A DNA stretch of 64,000 bases from positions 62,001-126,000 of the forward strand of contig NZ_DALZFB010000008.1 in assembly GCF_031979925.1 (NCBI RefSeq), given 5' to 3'. The position numbers and the translations under genes are program-made. Below, piece by piece: positions 61,172 through 64,000 of this stretch. Position 1 is the stretch's first letter, and every line of letters starts with the position of its first letter. This stretch comes from Pseudescherichia sp031979925. Its GTDB lineage: Bacteria; Pseudomonadota; Gammaproteobacteria; Enterobacterales; Enterobacteriaceae. Under the pieces are notes generated by a model, which saw only the letters and a program-made list of their open reading frames with translations, was not told where the DNA came from and did not search any database.

Positions 61172-62449
61172 ATGACAACCGTAACGATACCGCCATCTGT
61201 GCTCTCCAGTTCACAACGCCGCTGTCATGTACTCCTAATGCTCGCCCTGCCGGGACAAACGGTGACACCAGATATGCTCGGCAAGCTGAACAACGTGGAC
61301 GGCACAGTCACCCGGCAAGATATTGCCGACACGGGTCATGAGATCCAGCGCTACCATCGGCTGAGCATTGCCGCGCAGCAGGATGGCAGCTATCGCATTG
61401 AGGGCACGGCGCTCGACCAGCGTCTCTGTCTCGTTCACTGGCTCAAGCGCGCCATCCGCCTCTGCCCCAATTTTGTTAGCGCTCACTTTACCCCTGCGCT
61501 AAAAAGTGCCCTTAAGCAGCAGGGTATCGCCAGAACATTGTATGACGATACTAACCTGCATGCCCTGATTAATCTCTGCTCCCGTCGCCTCCAGCGGCAG
61601 TTTGAGCAGCGGGATATTCAGTTTCTCCGTCTCTATTTACAGTATTGTCTGCTTGCACACCAGCTTGGCTTTACGCCCGCGTTTGCGCCCCTGCAGCAGG
61701 CCTGGGCCGAAGCGCGGGCAGAGTATCTGGTTGCCCAGGAGATTATTCGCCACTGGCAGCGCCGGGTCGTTCCGATCCCGCACGTGAGCGAGCATCTCTT
61801 CCTGGCGGTACTGTTTATGCTGCTGCGCACGCCGGACCCAATCCGCGACAGCCACCAACAGGATACCCGACTGCGGGAAGCCATCCGTTGCACCATCGAG
61901 CGCTTTCGCGCCCTCTCCGGCATGGACTTTAGCGATGAGCAGGGGCTGACCGATCAGCTCTATATCCATCTCGCGCAGGCGCTGAACCGCAGTCTGTTTG
62001 GTATCGGAATTGATGCTAGCCTGACGGAGGAGATTACTCTGCTCTACCCCAGGCTGATGCGTACCACCCGCGAGGCGCTGATCTGTCTTGAAGAGGAGTA
62101 TAACCTCTGCTTTACCCATGAGGAGGCGGGCCTGGTGGCGGTGATCTTTGGCGCGTGGCTGATGCAGGAGAGCGATCTGCACGAGAAGCAGGTGGTTCTG
62201 CTGACTGACGACGCTCCCGAGCGGGAGCGGGCTATTGAGGAGCAGCTGCGCGAGCTGACGCTGCTGCCCCTGAATATTAAGTATCTGCCGCTCACCACCT
62301 TCCAGCAGGAGGGGGCTCCGCGTGAGGCAGCCTTGATTGTGACGCCTTACGTGACGCCGCTGCCGCTCTTCTCTGCGCCGCTGATCCATGCAGTGATCAC
62401 GCTAAGCGAGCAGCAGCAGCGACACATTCGCGACATGCTGGAGTCTTAG
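61172..62449 (+). CDS. csiE: CsiE, stationary-phase-inducible PRD protein
   Basis: 425 residues (E. coli 426). PTS-regulation-domain-like helical modules with conserved His (DIQFLRLYLQYCLLAHQLGF; QLYIHLAQALNRSLFG) but only a weak HTH at the N-terminus. Function not settled; in E. coli it is sigma-S and cAMP-CRP controlled. It overlaps the convergent hcaT by four bases. Confidence 0.95.
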   Translation: MTTVTIPPSVLSSSQRRCHVLLMLALPGQTVTPDMLGKLNNVDGTVTRQDIADTGHEIQRYHRLSIAAQQDGSYRIEGTALDQRLCLVHWLKRAIRLCPNFVSAHFTPALKSALKQQGIARTLYDDTNLHALINLCSRRLQRQFEQRDIQFLRLYLQYCLLAHQLGFTPAFAPLQQAWAEARAEYLVAQEIIRHWQRRVVPIPHVSEHLFLAVLFMLLRTPDPIRDSHQQDTRLREAIRCTIERFRALSGMDFSDEQGLTDQLYIHLAQALNRSLFGIGIDASLTEEITLLYPRLMRTTREALICLEEEYNLCFTHEEAGLVAVIFGAWLMQESDLHEKQVVLLTDDAPERERAIEEQLRELTLLPLNIKYLPLTTFQQEGAPREAALIVTPYVTPLPLFSAPLIHAVITLSEQQQRHIRDMLES

Positions 62450-63585
62450 GCCCTGGCGGCAACGCCGGGCCGGACGAAAATGGCGGGCAGCGCGACCAGC
62501 GCCATCACCCAGAATACGCCCTGATGCAGATGCTGGAACAGGAAGCCGGCAAAGATGGTCATCACCGCAATGCTGCCCCCCATCGCTACCGCCGAATAGA
62601 CAGCCTGGAGGCGGATCACCTCGCTCCCCTTGCGGGCAGCAATGTAGCGCATCGCCGCCAGATGGCAGACGGTGAAGGTCCCGCAGTGCAGCACCTGCAC
62701 CACCAGCAGCCATGGCAGTGCCGTGGTCCAGCCCATCAATGCCCAGCGCACAACGCCACATACCGCTGAGAGCAGGAGCAGATCGCGCGCGCTCCAGCGG
62801 CGGAACAGGCGATTGCTCAGCGCAAAAATAACCACCTCCGCCACCACGCCCAGCGACCAGAGGTAGCCCACCGTTGAGGCGGAGTAGCCCGCCTCTTGCC
62901 AGTAGATGGCGCTGAAGCCGTAGTAGGCGGCGTGCGCCCCCTGCAGCAGCGAGACGCAGGCAAGAAAGCGTCCGTTCTGACCGATCAGGCTGCGCCATGC
63001 AGGCCAGCCCGCGGTGGCCTGCGCCCGGCTCTCCCCGAGGGGCATCACCGACGGACGCAGCAGCATCCCGAGCAGCATGGAGATCGTTCCCAGGGTGAGC
63101 ATCGCCAGGATCGCCCGGTAGTCGAAGAGGCTGACCAGCTTGCCGGTCAGCGCCGAGCCGATAACAAAAGCCACCGATCCCCACAGGCGCACCCGGCCAT
63201 AGTCCATGACGATCTGCTTTTGCCAGGTGTTGGCCAGGGCGTCGGTGAGCGGTACCAGCGGTGAAAAGAAGAGGTTAAAGCCGATAATAATCACCATCAG
63301 CCAGCCAATGTGGTTTCCGGCCCAGAAGGCCAGGGCAAACAGCAGCGTCAGCAGGGCCAGCACGCGCAGGGCGAACACCAGCCGGGAGGGATCGGTGACT
63401 CGGGGAGCGATGGTCAGGCTGCCGAGAAAGCGCGCCACCAGCCCGGCCCCCAGCAGCAGGCCAATGGTCTCCGGCGTCAGGCCAGTGCCCTTGAGCCAGA
63501 CGCTCCAGAAAGGTAAAAAGATGCCGTAGCTGAAAAAGTAAGTAAAGTAGCTCAGTGCCAGCCAGCGCGTTGAATGCAAAACCAT
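62446..63585 (-). CDS. hcaT: HcaT, MFS transporter (3-phenylpropionate type)
   Basis: 379 residues from ATG 63585, the E. coli length; a longer start at 63651 is rejected. Twelve hydrophobic segments of the LacY/NucP-like branch (WLALSYFTYFFSYGIFLPFW at the start). In E. coli it imports 3-phenylpropionate. The hcaR-hcaEFCBD catabolic genes that follow it there do not begin within the next 400 nt, so its substrate here is uncertain. Confidence 0.93.
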   Translation of the reverse strand: MVLHSTRWLALSYFTYFFSYGIFLPFWSVWLKGTGLTPETIGLLLGAGLVARFLGSLTIAPRVTDPSRLVFALRVLALLTLLFALAFWAGNHIGWLMVIIIGFNLFFSPLVPLTDALANTWQKQIVMDYGRVRLWGSVAFVIGSALTGKLVSLFDYRAILAMLTLGTISMLLGMLLRPSVMPLGESRAQATAGWPAWRSLIGQNGRFLACVSLLQGAHAAYYGFSAIYWQEAGYSASTVGYLWSLGVVAEVVIFALSNRLFRRWSARDLLLLSAVCGVVRWALMGWTTALPWLLVVQVLHCGTFTVCHLAAMRYIAARKGSEVIRLQAVYSAVAMGGSIAVMTIFAGFLFQHLHQGVFWVMALVALPAIFVRPGVAARA

Positions 63586-63961
63586 GAATCCCTCCCTTTT
63601 TGGAGGCGTTAGTCTGGCGTTAAAAACGGACGGCTGCAATTTGCTTGTCACGGTTCAGCTCACATATCTGCAACTTGATGAGCTATAAAAGGGGCTAAAA
63701 CAGCGAAGACCCAGGCCTTACATAAGCCAAATGATAATAAATTGTTAATTTATAGTTACAAAATAATCAATTTTTAACATAAATAGCCATTTATAACGTA
63801 ATGACATTATTGATATTTAACTTAACATTAACCTAAATTTATCTATAAATTTACATTAATGGGCGCTGGTCACATTTAAAAATTTTGCGATACGTTTCCC
63901 CTTCCCTTCATTGCTAATCTTCTCTCCGTGACATGCCTCGGCCCCTACAAAAGGTATAACT
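63586..63961. promoter_or_regulatory. AT-rich intergenic region upstream of a secreted-protein gene
   Basis: 376 nt; strongly AT-rich from about 63720 to 63890 (typical of H-NS-bound promoters), with a ribosome binding site (AAAGG) before ATG 63962. No coding frame is supported. It probably carries the promoters of hcaT and of the next gene. Confidence 0.5.
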
Positions 63962-64000
63962 ATGAAATTCAAACTCGCATTACTCAGCGCAGCTCTGGTT
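63962..64000 (+). CDS. 5' end of a gene with a signal peptide, truncated by the window
   Basis: Only 13 codons are visible (MKFKLALLSAALV), a basic start followed by a hydrophobic core, as in exported proteins such as fimbrial subunits. The AT-rich leader and signal peptide fit a fimbrial major subunit, but this is speculation from context. Confidence 0.55.
   Translation, partial: MKFKLALLSAALV

Overview
The window is chromosomal DNA of an enteric bacterium (Enterobacteriaceae, closer to Enterobacter/Lelliottia/Klebsiella-type genomes than to E. coli K-12). From about 18.7 kb onward the gene order and protein sequences are those of the enterobacterial core block guaA-guaB-xseA-yfgJ-der-bamB-yfgM-hisS-ispG-rodZ-rlmN-ndk-pbpC-yfhM-sseA-sseB-pepB-iscX-fdx-hscA-hscB-iscA-iscU-iscS-iscR-trmJ-suhB-csiE-hcaT. 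Three accessory insertions interrupt it: an MFS/T6SS Hcp-effector/POT-transporter stretch between xseA and der, an alpha-glucoside PTS operon around sseA, and a ZevA/ZevB-like metal transport pair between suhB and csiE.

Positions 1264-18744 form a ~17.5-kb integrative element inserted in the last codons of guaA. Both ends carry the guaA 3' end (coding IEWE-stop on the minus strand): one copy belongs to the intact gene at 18733 and the other is left behind at 1264-1278, followed by what looks like the displaced guaA terminator. The element has a tyrosine recombinase next to guaA, an AlpA-type regulator, an IncQ-like replicon (RepA helicase, RepC initiator, four 21-bp iterons), an IncP/RP4-type oriT with its TraJ protein but no relaxase in the window, and only three mating-pore genes (trbJ, trbK, trbL). 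This architecture suggests a mobilizable island that borrows the relaxase and most of the pore from an IncP-like helper, while keeping its own entry-exclusion and pore components. That parallels what SGI1 does with IncC plasmids.

The cargo is a defence-type collection: a GC-richer ABC three-component operon (REase-like protein, small middle component, DUF2326 Rad50-like ATPase) with a nearby unknown gene; a divergent pair made of a trypsin-like protease and a proteasome/HslV-like Ntn hydrolase, which I consider the best candidate for an undescribed system; and a dGTPase behind a zinc-ribbon/HTH protein. Between them lie remnants of relB, higA, DUF4917 and IS903-type genes and an orphan VbhA-like antitoxin, so the cargo sites have turned over repeatedly.

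The 1.26 kb left of the element holds an AT-rich gene of unknown function that runs off the window, and no recognisable core gene. The right edge ends 39 nt into a gene that begins with a signal peptide.
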